Shown: one piece after another, positions 26,311-34,800 of the stretch
Numbering within the stretch: position 1 is the first letter of the stretch
Layout of the letters: every line of letters begins with the position of its first letter
Assembly: GCF_001429765.1 (NCBI RefSeq)
Contig: NZ_LMJB01000005.1
Span: forward strand, 312,549-376,548
DNA from: Flavobacterium sp. Root901
GTDB taxonomy: Bacteria > Bacteroidota > Bacteroidia > Flavobacteriales > Flavobacteriaceae
DNA: 64,000 nucleotides
Direction of reading: 5' to 3'
The notes under the pieces: generated by a model
Told to the model about the DNA's origin: nothing
Databases searched by the model: none
What the model saw: only the letters and a program-made list of their open reading frames with translations
Translations under genes and position numbers: made by a program

Positions 26311-27915
26311 TTATTCTGTAATCGGTGCGCCTGCTAAAATTTCAGCATTCGCAAATTCTTCAAATTTGGCAAAATTAGCTTTGAATTTCTGAGCTAATTC
26401 CAGCGCTTTTTTATCGTATAAATCTTTGTCTTCCCAAGTATTTCTTGGATTTAAAATTTCTTCTGGAACGTTTGGACAAGATTGTGGTTTAGCAATTCCA
26501 AATACTGCGTGATTTTGGTATTCTACATTATCCAATTCTCCGTTTAATGCAGCTGTAATCATCGCGCGGGTATATTTTAGTTTCATACGGCTTCCTGTTC
26601 CGTATGCACCGCCTGTCCATCCTGTGTTGATTAACCAGACTTTTACATCAGCATCTTTCATTTTTTTGCTTAACATTTCAGCGTATTTTGTTGGATGTAA
26701 AGGCATAAAAGGCGCTCCAAAACAAGCAGAAAAATTGGGCTGTGGTTCTGTTACTCCTGCTTCTGTTCCGGCTACTTTTGCCGTATATCCGGAAATAAAG
26801 TGATAAGCAGCCTGACCAGGCGTTAATCTTGAAATTGGAGGCAGAATTCCGAATGAATCTGCTGTAAGGAAAAATATATTTTTTGGATTATGACCAATAG
26901 AATCCGGCTGAATATTATCAATATGTGTTATTGGGTAACTTACGCGTGTATTTTGAGTAATCGAAACATCATCATAATCCACTTCTTTAGTTCCCGGTTT
27001 AAAAACCACATTTTCTAAAAGCGCACCTTTTTTGATTGCTCTAAAAATATCCGGTTCATTTTCTTCTGTTAGGTTGATTACTTTAGCATAACATCCACCT
27101 TCAAAATTAAAAACGGTATTTTCGCTTGTCCATCCGTGTTCATCATCTCCAATTAATTTACGTTCCGGATCTGCAGATAAGGTTGTTTTTCCTGTTCCCG
27201 AAAGTCCAAAGAAAATAGCTGTGTCGCCATTTTTACCAACATTAGCACTGCAGTGCATTGGCAATGTATTTTCAAAAACCGGTAAAATAAAATTTAAAGC
27301 AGAGAAAATCCCTTTTTTCATTTCTCCAGTATAACCCGTTCCTCCAATTAAAGCGATTTTTTTAGTAAAATCCAAAATAGCAAAATTAGACTGGCGTGTT
27401 CCGTCTACAGCAGGATCTGCCATAAAACTTGGAGCGCACACTACTGTCCATTCTGGTGTAAAGTTTGCCAGTTCAGACTCTTCTGGTCTCAGGAACATAT
27501 TGTAGCAAAACAAATTTGACCATGCTGTTTCTGTAACAACGCGAACGTTTAGTCTGTAATTTGGATCTGAACAAACATAGGAATCACGCACAAATACTTC
27601 TTTGTCTGATAAAAACTTTGTTACCTTGTTATATAATTTCTCAAAAGCTTCTGATGAAAAAGGAATGTTCACATTTCCCCACCATACTTTATCTTCTGTA
27701 ATGCTGTCTTTTACAATAAAACGATCTTGTGGAGAACGTCCTGTAAATTCACCTGTATTAATCGCCAAAGCACCTGTAGAGGCCTCAACACCTTGTCCTG
27801 ACTGCACAGTTATCGCATGCAGTTCATCTGCTGATAACTGGTAACGAACCGTTGCATTTTCTATTCCTAATTCTTTTAACGAAATCGATTGCGCGAAAAG
27901 TGTGTTATTGTCCAT
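26311..27915 (-). CDS. pckA: Phosphoenolpyruvate carboxykinase (ATP)
   Basis: At 534 residues it has the ATP-PEPCK signature: NTGEFTGRSPQDRF, the P-loop FFGLSGTGKTTLSADP, the kinase-2 segment LIGDDEHGW, and TGWTGGAYGTG. It interconverts oxaloacetate + ATP with phosphoenolpyruvate + CO2 + ADP, the entry step of gluconeogenesis. It is monocistronic, flanked by a bidirectional terminator and ~200 bp of AT-rich upstream DNA. Confidence 0.97.
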   Translation of the reverse strand: MDNNTLFAQSISLKELGIENATVRYQLSADELHAITVQSGQGVEASTGALAINTGEFTGRSPQDRFIVKDSITEDKVWWGNVNIPFSSEAFEKLYNKVTKFLSDKEVFVRDSYVCSDPNYRLNVRVVTETAWSNLFCYNMFLRPEESELANFTPEWTVVCAPSFMADPAVDGTRQSNFAILDFTKKIALIGGTGYTGEMKKGIFSALNFILPVFENTLPMHCSANVGKNGDTAIFFGLSGTGKTTLSADPERKLIGDDEHGWTSENTVFNFEGGCYAKVINLTEENEPDIFRAIKKGALLENVVFKPGTKEVDYDDVSITQNTRVSYPITHIDNIQPDSIGHNPKNIFFLTADSFGILPPISRLTPGQAAYHFISGYTAKVAGTEAGVTEPQPNFSACFGAPFMPLHPTKYAEMLSKKMKDADVKVWLINTGWTGGAYGTGSRMKLKYTRAMITAALNGELDNVEYQNHAVFGIAKPQSCPNVPEEILNPRNTWEDKDLYDKKALELAQKFKANFAKFEEFANAEILAGAPITE

Positions 27916-28121
27916 AAATTTAATGTTGTGTTGTATGTTATTTTTTGGTGCAACAAAATATAATTTTACTAATTCTTAAACGTAAAGCCCAAGTTTGCAA
28001 ATTGTTATATTTTTTATCAAAGCAGATAAAAAGCAATAAAAATTCACATAAGTAACGTTATATGTTAATTATGAGACAAAATTAAAGATTAATTTTTACA
28101 CAGAATTTTTTTTTCTGGATT

Positions 28122-28508
28122 TTATGATTTTTTCCTTAAAATAGTAAGAAATAATAGCGCCCAGCCAATAATTAATAAGAAACCACCCAAAGGTGTTGCG
28201 AATACGATAATTTTAGAATCAAAAACTGTAAGACTTTTTGCAGCTAACAAATAAATAGATCCGCTAAACAGAACAACACCGGCAACAACTAAATTATAGA
28301 TTACTTTGACAGTTTTTTCAGCGATATCTTTTCGTGTAGAAAGAAAAAGTAAAAAGAGCGCGTGGTACATTTGGTAACGAACACCCACTTCAAAAGTATT
28401 TAACTCTTCGACAGTCAGATATTTTTTTAGTAAGTGCGCTCCAAAAGCACCAAAAATAATAGCTAACATTCCTATAAAGGTTCCAGTTAAAACAATTCTT
28501 CTTTTCAT
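28122..28508 (-). CDS. DUF423 family membrane protein
   Basis: From ATG 28508 it encodes 128 residues with four hydrophobic helices and the DUF423 pattern GTFIGMLAIIFGAFGAHLLK, then VRYQMYHALFLL. Function is unknown. I prefer this start over 28562 because the extra 18 residues are not typical of the family and the ATG at 28508 has an A/G-rich leader. Confidence 0.85.
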   Translation of the reverse strand: MKRRIVLTGTFIGMLAIIFGAFGAHLLKKYLTVEELNTFEVGVRYQMYHALFLLFLSTRKDIAEKTVKVIYNLVVAGVVLFSGSIYLLAAKSLTVFDSKIIVFATPLGGFLLIIGWALLFLTILRKKS

Positions 28509-28642
28509 ATTTTCTAAACTTTTAATTTGGGTACAAAAATACTTCATCCCATTCAATTTCATTTTAGTTTTCGAAAATATTTCTTCTATAATATCGGCTT
28601 TTTTTCTTGATTTACAAATTAAATAAATGTCATTTTTGAAAT

Positions 28643-28650
28643 TATATTTG
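28643..28650 (+). promoter_or_regulatory. Bacteroidota -7 element upstream of the saccharopine dehydrogenase-like gene
   Basis: TATATTTG matches TAnnTTTG and lies ~45 bp before the chosen start at 28696. No good -33 element is seen. Confidence 0.4.
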
Positions 28651-28695
28651 TTATATTTATAACATTTTAATATGTTTGTGTTAAATATTAAGATT

Positions 28696-30060
28696 ATGAG
28701 AAGTGTTTTAATAATTGGAGCAGGCAGATCAGCATCTTCGCTGATTCGTTATTTACTTGCAAAATCAGAAACCGAAAACCTGCATCTGGTTGTTGCCGAT
28801 TTATCTTTGGCTCTGGCCGAGAAAAAAACACAAAAACACCCTAATGCAACTCCAATTGCTTTAGATATTTTTAATACTGAAGACAGACGGGCTGCCATAG
28901 AAAAAGCTTCAATCGTAATATCGATGCTTCCTGCACATCTGCATATTGAAGTTGCCAAAGATTGTATTTACTTTAAAAAACATCTTGTAACGGCATCTTA
29001 TATAAGTGATGCTATGCAGGCACTTGATGAAGAAGCCAAAAAGAATAACTTAATTTTTATGAACGAAATTGGTCTTGATCCCGGAATCGACCACATGAGT
29101 GCCATGAAAGTTATTGACGAAATCAGGTCAAAAGGAGGCAATATGATTTTGTTTGAATCGTTTTGCGGCGGTTTAGTTGCTCCGGAATCTGACAATAATT
29201 TATGGAATTATAAATTTACCTGGGCTCCCAGAAATGTGGTTTTGGCCGGACAAGGCGGTGCAGCAAAATTTATTCAGGAAGGTACTTATAAATATATTCC
29301 GTACAGCGCTTTATTTCGTCGTACAGAATTTCTTGAAGTCGAAGGTTACGGAAAGTTTGAGGCGTATTCAAACCGCGATTCGCTAAAATACAGATCTGTT
29401 TATGGTCTTGACGATGTCCTGACTTTATACCGCGGAACAATTCGAAGAGTTGGTTTTTCGAAAGCCTGGAATATGTTTGTTCAGCTTGGAATGACAGATG
29501 ACAGTTATATTATCGAAGATTCTGAAAATATGAGTTATCGTCAATTTATGAATTCGTTTCTTCCTTATCATCCAACTGATTCTGTTGAAATTAAAACTCG
29601 TTTTATCCTTAAAATCGATCAGGATGACATTATGTGGGACAAACTTTTAGAACTGGATTTATTTAACCCCAACAAAAAAGTTAACCTGCCAAATGCTACA
29701 CCGGCTCAAATTTTAGAAAAAATCTTAACCGACAGCTGGGCTCTGGAACCAGACGACAAAGATATGATTGTGATGTATCATAAATTTGGTTACGAACTAA
29801 ATGGTGAGAAAAAGCAAATTGACTCAAAAATGGTCTGCATTGGCGACGATCAGACTTATACCGCAATGGCAAAAACAGTTGGCCTTCCGGTTGCTATAGC
29901 AACTTTGCTGATTTTAAATGAAAAAATTACAACACCAGGCGTTCAGCTTCCAATAAAAAAAGAAGTTTATGAACCTATATTAAAGGAATTAGAGGAATAC
30001 GGCGTTATTTTTAATGAACAAACCGTGCCTTATTTTGGATATAATCCGGACTTATTTTAG
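28696..30060 (+). CDS. Saccharopine dehydrogenase family protein
   Basis: The 454-residue protein starts MRSVLIIGAGRSASSLIRYL, a Rossmann NAD(P) motif. It has ASYISDAMQALDEEAKKN and MNEIGLDPGIDHMSAMKVID, typical of saccharopine dehydrogenase/LYS9-like proteins, and a C-terminal SDH domain. The family acts in lysine metabolism, but bacterial members have other uses such as carboxynorspermidine synthesis. I chose ATG 28696 over 28672 because it directly precedes the nucleotide-binding strand. Confidence 0.85.
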   Translation: MRSVLIIGAGRSASSLIRYLLAKSETENLHLVVADLSLALAEKKTQKHPNATPIALDIFNTEDRRAAIEKASIVISMLPAHLHIEVAKDCIYFKKHLVTASYISDAMQALDEEAKKNNLIFMNEIGLDPGIDHMSAMKVIDEIRSKGGNMILFESFCGGLVAPESDNNLWNYKFTWAPRNVVLAGQGGAAKFIQEGTYKYIPYSALFRRTEFLEVEGYGKFEAYSNRDSLKYRSVYGLDDVLTLYRGTIRRVGFSKAWNMFVQLGMTDDSYIIEDSENMSYRQFMNSFLPYHPTDSVEIKTRFILKIDQDDIMWDKLLELDLFNPNKKVNLPNATPAQILEKILTDSWALEPDDKDMIVMYHKFGYELNGEKKQIDSKMVCIGDDQTYTAMAKTVGLPVAIATLLILNEKITTPGVQLPIKKEVYEPILKELEEYGVIFNEQTVPYFGYNPDLF

Positions 30061-30105
30061 TCCTGATCCCATTTTTTATTTTTAGAATTTTTTTTAGTTT
30101 ATTTT

Positions 30106-30137
30106 TCCGCTTCTATCTTTTTAGAAGCGGATTTTTT
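30106..30137 (+). terminator. Rho-independent terminator
   Basis: tccgcttcta and tagaagcgga form a perfect 10-bp stem followed by tttttt, 45 bp after the saccharopine dehydrogenase-like gene. Confidence 0.85.
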
Positions 30138-30207
30138 ATTTGAGGGACAAAGGTTTGAGATTCTCCTGATTTCTGCTTTTGAAAACTAAATTTATCGCTT
30201 CCTGAAT

Positions 30208-30290
30208 GCGTTAGGGATAGGAGCGGTATCCTTTTTATTTTTTCTTTAAAAATAAAAAGATATAGCGGATAGCCCGGCCGAAGGCAACGC
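30208..30290 (+). repeat. Putative structured intergenic element, copy 2
   Basis: Outer gcgtt/aacgc, inner ggata..tatcc around ggagcgg, and a long A/T hairpin from cttttt to aaaaag. The loop and linker sequence (agcgg, gatatagcggatagc) resembles the copy at 10318 while stems differ in sequence but keep pairing. Confidence 0.6.
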
Positions 30291-30409
30291 CCAAATTAGT
30301 GCCCTTTAATTTTAAAATCCAAATTCCATAAAAAAATCCGCTCATTGCTGAACGGATTCTGTATCTAATCAACTTTGTCAAAGTTTAGAACTTTTGACAA
30401 AGTGAAAAT

Positions 30410-31804
30410 CTAAAATGATTTAGAAAGCTCGACAAAATACTTGTAAAACAAAGGAATTGTCTCAATACCTTTCAGGTAATTGAAAATTCCGAAATGCTCG
30501 TTTGGCGAGTGAATTGCATCGCTGTCTAATCCAAATCCCATTAAAATGGTTTTGCTTTTTAATTCTTTTTCAAACAAAGCCACAATTGGAATACTTCCTC
30601 CGGAACGAACCGGAATTGCCGGAACACCAAAAGTTTCAGTATATGCTTTGTTTGCCGCCTGATATCCAATACTGTCAATTGGCGTAACATAACCCTGTCC
30701 GCCGTGGTGAGGCGTTACTTTTACCGTTACTCCGGCAGGAGCAATGCTTGTGAAATGTTTTGTGAACAATTCTGTAATTTCTTCCCATTCCTGATTTGGA
30801 ACCAAACGCATTGAGATTTTCGCAAAAGCTTTACTCGCGATAACGGTTTTAGCACCTTCTCCGGTGTAACCGCCCCAGATTCCGTTTACGTCTAATGTTG
30901 GACGGATTGAGTTTCTTTCGTTGGTTACATATCCTTTTTCGCCATACACATCGGCGATGTTTAAGGCGTTTTTATATTTTTCTAAACTGAAAGGTGCTTT
31001 TGCCATTTCGGCTCTTTCTTCTGCAGATAATTCCTGAACTTTATCGTAGAATCCCGGAATTGTAATATGATTGTTTTCGTCGTGAAGTGAAGCAATCATT
31101 TTTGCCAGAATATTAATTGGGTTCGCAACTGCCCCACCGTATAAACCAGAATGCAAATCGCGGTTTGGTCCCGTAACTTCTACCTCAACATAACTTAAAC
31201 CACGTAAACCTGTCGTAATCGACGGTTGTTGGTTAGAAATCATTCCGGTATCTGAAATCAGGATTACGTCGTTTTTTAGTTTTTCCTGATTACGCTCTAC
31301 GAACCAGGCTAAACTTGCAGAACCTACTTCTTCTTCTCCTTCGATCATGAATTTTACGTTGCACGGAAGTTCATTATTCTGCACCATATATTCCAGTGCT
31401 TTTACGTGCATGTACATCTGGCCTTTGTCGTCGCAGGCACCACGTGCAAAAATTGCGCCTTCTGGGTGAATATCTGTAGTTTTTATAACGGGTTCAAATG
31501 GTGGTGAAGTCCATAATTCTAACGGATCCGGCGGCTGAACATCGTAGTGTCCGTAAACTAAAACTGTTGGAAGATTTGGGTCGATTATTTTTTCTCCGTA
31601 AATAATTGGGTAACCCGGAGTGTCGCAAATTTCGACTAAATCGCATCCTGCTTTTGATAAACTTTCTTTTACAGCGTCTGCTGTATCAATAACATCTTGT
31701 GAATATGCAGTGTCGGCGCTAACCGACGGAATCTTTAATAATTCGATCAATTCATTGATAAACCGATCTTTATGTTGTTGAACGTAGGACTTAATATTTT
31801 CCAT
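30410..31804 (-). CDS. M20 family dipeptidase
   Basis: The 464-residue metallopeptidase has the M20 motifs VLVYGHYDVQPPDP (first metal ligand), FARGACDDKGQMYMH (bridging Asp) and MIEGEEEVGS (catalytic Glu pair), with a dimerisation domain inserted at about 190-340. It hydrolyses dipeptides or acylated amino acids in the cytoplasm; no signal peptide is present. It is divergent from tRNA-Leu. Confidence 0.92.
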   Translation of the reverse strand: MENIKSYVQQHKDRFINELIELLKIPSVSADTAYSQDVIDTADAVKESLSKAGCDLVEICDTPGYPIIYGEKIIDPNLPTVLVYGHYDVQPPDPLELWTSPPFEPVIKTTDIHPEGAIFARGACDDKGQMYMHVKALEYMVQNNELPCNVKFMIEGEEEVGSASLAWFVERNQEKLKNDVILISDTGMISNQQPSITTGLRGLSYVEVEVTGPNRDLHSGLYGGAVANPINILAKMIASLHDENNHITIPGFYDKVQELSAEERAEMAKAPFSLEKYKNALNIADVYGEKGYVTNERNSIRPTLDVNGIWGGYTGEGAKTVIASKAFAKISMRLVPNQEWEEITELFTKHFTSIAPAGVTVKVTPHHGGQGYVTPIDSIGYQAANKAYTETFGVPAIPVRSGGSIPIVALFEKELKSKTILMGFGLDSDAIHSPNEHFGIFNYLKGIETIPLFYKYFVELSKSF

Positions 31805-31870
31805 TTAAATTATTTTTATAGAAATTCAAATGTACAAAAAAGAGAATTAATAATTTTTTTGAAAATTTTC

Positions 31871-31900
31871 TTTGAATATTCGAAAGTATGCTTATCTTTG
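31871..31900 (+). promoter_or_regulatory. Promoter of tRNA-Leu
   Basis: tttg (31871-31874) and TATCTTTG (31893-31900) are separated by 18 bp, a textbook Bacteroidota -33/-7 pair, ending 13 bp before the tRNA. Confidence 0.85.
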
Positions 31901-31913
31901 CACCCACAATTAC

Positions 31914-31998
31914 GCGGATATGGTGAAATTGGTAGACATGCCAGACTTAGGATCTGGTGCCGCAAGGCGTGTAGGTTCGAGTCCTATTATCCGCACCA
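31914..31998 (+). tRNA. tRNA-Leu (anticodon TAG)
   Basis: The acceptor stem gcggata pairs with tatccgc, followed by A73 and an encoded CCA. The anticodon arm ccaga-CTTAGGA-tctgg places TAG as anticodon. There is a long variable arm as expected for Leu and a T-arm with gttcgag. An intrinsic terminator follows after 5 bp. Confidence 0.95.
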
Positions 31999-32003
31999 AA
32001 AAG

Positions 32004-32034
32004 AGCTTCTGAAGATTTTTCAGAAGCTTTTTTG
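32004..32034 (+). terminator. Terminator of tRNA-Leu
   Basis: agcttctga and tcagaagct form a 9-bp stem followed by a T run. Confidence 0.85.
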
Positions 32035-32077
32035 TTTTACATATATTTGATTCATATATCCTAATCACATAATCACA

Positions 32078-32551
32078 ATGAAAATCAAAGACTTAAAATT
32101 AGATTATTATTCAGATTTTTTAGGTGAGCCGGAAATCAGGTTTTATACTAATCCTAAAAACATCCCTTTTCGAAGAAACATTCAAAAAAATCCAGATGGA
32201 GCTTTAAGTGAAATCACACTAAAACAAGGTGAAAATGGAATTTACTTTTTCAGCATGTGGGATGGCTTCTTTTTTTTCTTAATATGTGAACTAACAAACC
32301 ATTTAAACCCTACTTACTTACCAAAATTCATCAAAGATTACAACGAATGTGAAGGCTGGCGCTGGGATGATATTGATCTTTTAATCAATGAAAATGATTT
32401 AGATTGGTCGATTGATAATTTCTTAATAACTCTTCAAAGAATGAATGAGAAGCAAAAAACCGACTGGAATACTAATAGCATCGTCGATTTAATAATCTTC
32501 TTAAAATTCGTAAAAGAAAATGAAATGGAATTAAGAATTTCTTATAAGTGA
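32078..32551 (+). CDS. Hypothetical protein
   Basis: I do not recognise this 157-residue protein. It is soluble, acidic and rich in aromatic residues (MWDGFFFFL, GWRWDDID), a composition seen in SMI1/immunity-type and other small accessory proteins, but no motif supports that. It lies just downstream of tRNA-Leu in a gene-poor, repeat-rich stretch, a typical place for acquired genes. Confidence 0.6.
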   Translation: MKIKDLKLDYYSDFLGEPEIRFYTNPKNIPFRRNIQKNPDGALSEITLKQGENGIYFFSMWDGFFFFLICELTNHLNPTYLPKFIKDYNECEGWRWDDIDLLINENDLDWSIDNFLITLQRMNEKQKTDWNTNSIVDLIIFLKFVKENEMELRISYK

Positions 32552-32985
32552 GCTTAACCTCAGCAAAATCACCCAATATTTAGCCACAATCTTGTCATTT
32601 CAAGGAACGAGAAATCTTCGCAAGTAGCTCTACAACGATAATCCAATCTTTGCCGAATTTCTCGCTAAGATTTCTCGTTCCTTGAAATGACAAACTTTGA
32701 GTTGACATTATCTATTTTTAAAAAACTGTTTCTCAAACATAACCCGTGGTTTCAACCACGTGGACACATACAAAATCCATAATCAATGCGTTCCAATGAT
32801 TGAAACCATTGGCTATATTTTTAAACTAAAAATCAATATTCTCTTTTTCATTCACCTGGACGAAAGAAGATTTAAGCATTACGACCAGGTACACATAATG
32901 AAAAAACTGAAAAGACAATCTCAAATTTGTCGGTTTGCTTAATTTCTCCTTTCGTCGAAATGAGCTGTTTTTAAAACATATTTAA
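32552..32985. other. 434-bp non-coding stretch with several palindromes
   Basis: No convincing gene. It contains the 102-bp inverted repeat at 32592 and two short hairpins: cgtggtt/aaccacg near 32748-32763 and ccaatg/cattgg near 32792-32811. Confidence 0.6.
32592..32693. repeat. ~100-bp inverted-repeat element, copy 1
   Basis: Perfect 27-bp arms, from ttgtcatttcaaggaacg to its reverse complement ending cttgaaatgacaa, flank a ~48-bp centre. Related to the elements at 33624 and 34650. Confidence 0.85.
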
Positions 32986-33225
32986 TTATTTAACTTCCAA
33001 ATAAGGGAGGAGAATTTCTGCCAGTTCATTTAACCAGTTAAAACCTTTTTCTAAATTCTCACTCTGAGAATAGGTTGTTCCAAATTCATCTTCTGCTACA
33101 ATGCTTATTGCAATAATATAGTTTAACTGCCTTATGGCTTTAACCAAATCTTTAGGATCGATTACTTCATTGAAAAAGTTTAAAAGCTTTTTTTCGGTTT
33201 CTTTCGAAAGATTATTTGTAGCCAT
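32986..33225 (-). CDS. Small hypothetical protein, paralogue of the gene at 55568
   Basis: 79 residues, no signal peptide, helical. It aligns over its whole length with the 77-residue product at 55568-55801: shared KETE..L..FFN...DPK...KAIR..NY..A.S in the first half and WLNELAEIL.PY.EV at the end. Function unknown. It is divergent from a small XRE regulator with a palindromic site between them, so it may be that regulator's target. Start taken at ATG 33225. Confidence 0.72.
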   Translation of the reverse strand: MATNNLSKETEKKLLNFFNEVIDPKDLVKAIRQLNYIIAISIVAEDEFGTTYSQSENLEKGFNWLNELAEILLPYLEVK

Positions 33226-33246
33226 TGTCTTATTTTTTATTTGATG

Positions 33247-33254
33247 CAAATATA
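33247..33254 (-). promoter_or_regulatory. -7 element for the small hypothetical gene
   Basis: TATATTTG on the minus strand, 22 bp before the ATG at 33225. The same TATATTTGCA occurs upstream of its paralogue at 55946. Confidence 0.5.
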
Positions 33255-33260
33255 ATAATT

Positions 33261-33280
33261 TGTAGGCGAATTAGCCTACA
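33261..33280. promoter_or_regulatory. Candidate operator between divergent XRE and small gene
   Basis: tgtaggc gaatta gcctaca: 7-bp perfect arms around a 6-bp centre, in the divergent gap 32 bp before the XRE start and 36 bp before the small gene. Position and symmetry suit a helix-turn-helix dimer. Confidence 0.6.
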
Positions 33281-33311
33281 TGAACAAAATAAATCTTTCC
33301 ACTTTTGAAAT

Positions 33312-33542
33312 ATGAATATTTCAGAAGAAACTTTTCTTGTAAATCTTGGTATTCACGTTAGGCAATTACGTGAAAAGAAAGGCTTATCCCAACAAGGCTT
33401 AGCGGACGACTGTAATATTACCAAATCTCAAATAGCAAGATTAGAAGTTGCGAAAGTAAATACTGGGATAAAAACTCTTGTAAAAATTGCCAATGCTTTG
33501 GATGTTGAGCCTAAAGAGTTATTGAATTTTCCTTTGAAATAG
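33312..33542 (+). CDS. XRE-family helix-turn-helix regulator
   Basis: The 76-residue protein is essentially one XRE domain: VRQLREKKGLSQQGLADDC, then the recognition helix ITKSQIARLE, and VNTGIKTLVKIANALDVEP. It probably represses itself and the divergent small gene through the palindrome at 33261. No restriction or phage gene is adjacent. Confidence 0.85.
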   Translation: MNISEETFLVNLGIHVRQLREKKGLSQQGLADDCNITKSQIARLEVAKVNTGIKTLVKIANALDVEPKELLNFPLK

Positions 33543-33623
33543 AACTTTAATTTTCGGCTAAAGCTATTTTCCTTCAAGACCATAAAAAAACCTCCAGCTA
33601 AAGCAGGAGGCAATTCATCTAGT

Positions 33624-33727
33624 TTTGTCATTTCGACGAAGGAGAAATCTTCGCGAGAAACTCCACAAAGATTAGCCTATTAAAACGGAGCTACTTGCGA
33701 AGATTTCTCCTTCGTCGAAATGACAAA
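33624..33727. repeat. ~100-bp inverted-repeat element, copy 2
   Basis: 31-bp arms, tttgtcatttcgacgaagga... and its reverse complement, around a ~42-bp centre. The core tcgacgaaggagaaatct is shared with the copy at 34650. Confidence 0.85.
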
Positions 33728-33750
33728 CTTTGGGGTTGCTTTATACAAAA

Positions 33751-33788
33751 AAAACCTTTGTCAAAGTTTAAAATTTTAACAAAGGTTT
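33751..33788 (-). terminator. Terminator of the HAD hydrolase gene
   Basis: aaacctttgt and acaaaggttt form a stem with a T run on the minus strand, ~55 bp after the stop at 33842. Confidence 0.75.
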
Positions 33789-33841
33789 CTCGTATCGATT
33801 TGGAATTTGGTCCAGAAGCTTCGGGATAAAAAATTCGAATT

Positions 33842-34501
33842 TTATTTCCCTAATATTTCAATAACCTTATCAACATTGACTTCGCTGTAATCATTGATAT
33901 AAAAATCACATGGAGGCAATTGTTCTTTAGTATGCGTACTCAAAACGCCAACGACTTTCATTCCGGCATTTAATCCCGCTGTAACTCCCGAGAAAGAATC
34001 TTCGAAAACCACACAATCCGACGGAGAAACGCCAACACGTTCTGCCGATTTCAGGTAAACTTCCGGATTTGGTTTATGCATTGTTACGTCTTCGCTTGAC
34101 ATCATCGAATCCATTTTTTGGTCGAGTTTCAGAAAATTGGCAATCAAATCGAGATTTGCTCTCGGCGCCGAAGTGGCAACGGCCGTTTTAAATCCGTGGA
34201 ATTTTAGTTCATCCAGAAATCTCAAATAGTGCGGAATCGTTTCCACTTTGTCTTTATAAATCTCACGGAACATTCCTTCTTTTTCGTCTTCGAGTCTGGA
34301 TAATTCTTCTCCTTCTATCGGACGTTTGAAAAAATGTGTCATGATATAACTATTGTGTTTTCCGTACATATGTTCTTCAAATTCTTCATTGGTGTACGGA
34401 ATTTTATATTTATCGAAAAATTCTTCAAAAGCGACTACATGATGCGGATTGGTGTGGCAGATTACGCCGTCCATATCAAAAATTACACATTTTTGGCTCA
34501 T
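33842..34501 (-). CDS. HAD-family hydrolase, beta-phosphoglucomutase-like
   Basis: The 219-residue protein has HAD motif I IFDMDGVICHTNPHH, motif II ATSAPRANLD, motif III MHKPNPEVYLK and motif IV FEDSFSGVTAG, with a helical cap. The FxDSxxG pattern is that of the beta-phosphoglucomutase/sugar-phosphate phosphatase group. The precise sugar phosphate is unknown. It is flanked by copies 2 and 3 of the ~100-bp inverted repeat. Confidence 0.87.
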   Translation of the reverse strand: MSQKCVIFDMDGVICHTNPHHVVAFEEFFDKYKIPYTNEEFEEHMYGKHNSYIMTHFFKRPIEGEELSRLEDEKEGMFREIYKDKVETIPHYLRFLDELKFHGFKTAVATSAPRANLDLIANFLKLDQKMDSMMSSEDVTMHKPNPEVYLKSAERVGVSPSDCVVFEDSFSGVTAGLNAGMKVVGVLSTHTKEQLPPCDFYINDYSEVNVDKVIEILGK

Positions 34502-34649
34502 AATTATTTTGTTGTTTTACAGTTTGCAAGGTACTGATAAGTGTTGGTTACCGCAAAGTTTAATTTTCTTTTTGCCACAGATTAATAAGATTAAAAGGAT
34601 TTTTTGAATCTCGCAAAGTCGCAAAGACGCAAAGTTTTGTTCTCATTTT

Positions 34650-34751
34650 TTGTCATTTCGACGAAGGAGAAATCTCCGTGAGAAGCTCTACAAAGATTGG
34701 CCTTACTTTGCGGAGTTACTTGCGGAGATTTCTCCTTCGTCGAAATAACAA
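34650..34751. repeat. ~100-bp inverted-repeat element, copy 3
   Basis: ttgtcatttcgacgaagga... pairs with ...tccttcgtcgaaataacaa with one mismatch. It is preceded by a single gccacagatt arm and a cgcaaagtcgcaaagacgcaaag stretch (34574-34635). Confidence 0.83.
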
Positions 34752-34800
34752 ACTACACGGAATAACTTTGAACTTGAAACTTTAAACCTGAAACAAAATT

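Larger units (their letters stand above)
30061..30409. other. 349-bp non-coding gap with three structured segments
   Basis: No gene is seen. It holds a terminator (30106), a putative structured repeat (30208) and an imperfect 32-bp stem-loop at 30372-30403 (actttgtcaaa / tttgacaaagt) just after the M20 peptidase stop. Confidence 0.7.

Noticed and set aside
32760..32942. 60-codon + strand frame after the inverted repeat
   Set aside because: Lies in a palindrome-rich gap, no homology pattern and no start signal.
31914..34800. Integrated mobile element at tRNA-Leu
   Set aside because: No integrase, no duplicated tRNA 3' end and no mobility gene in the following 3 kb; only repeats and small accessory genes.
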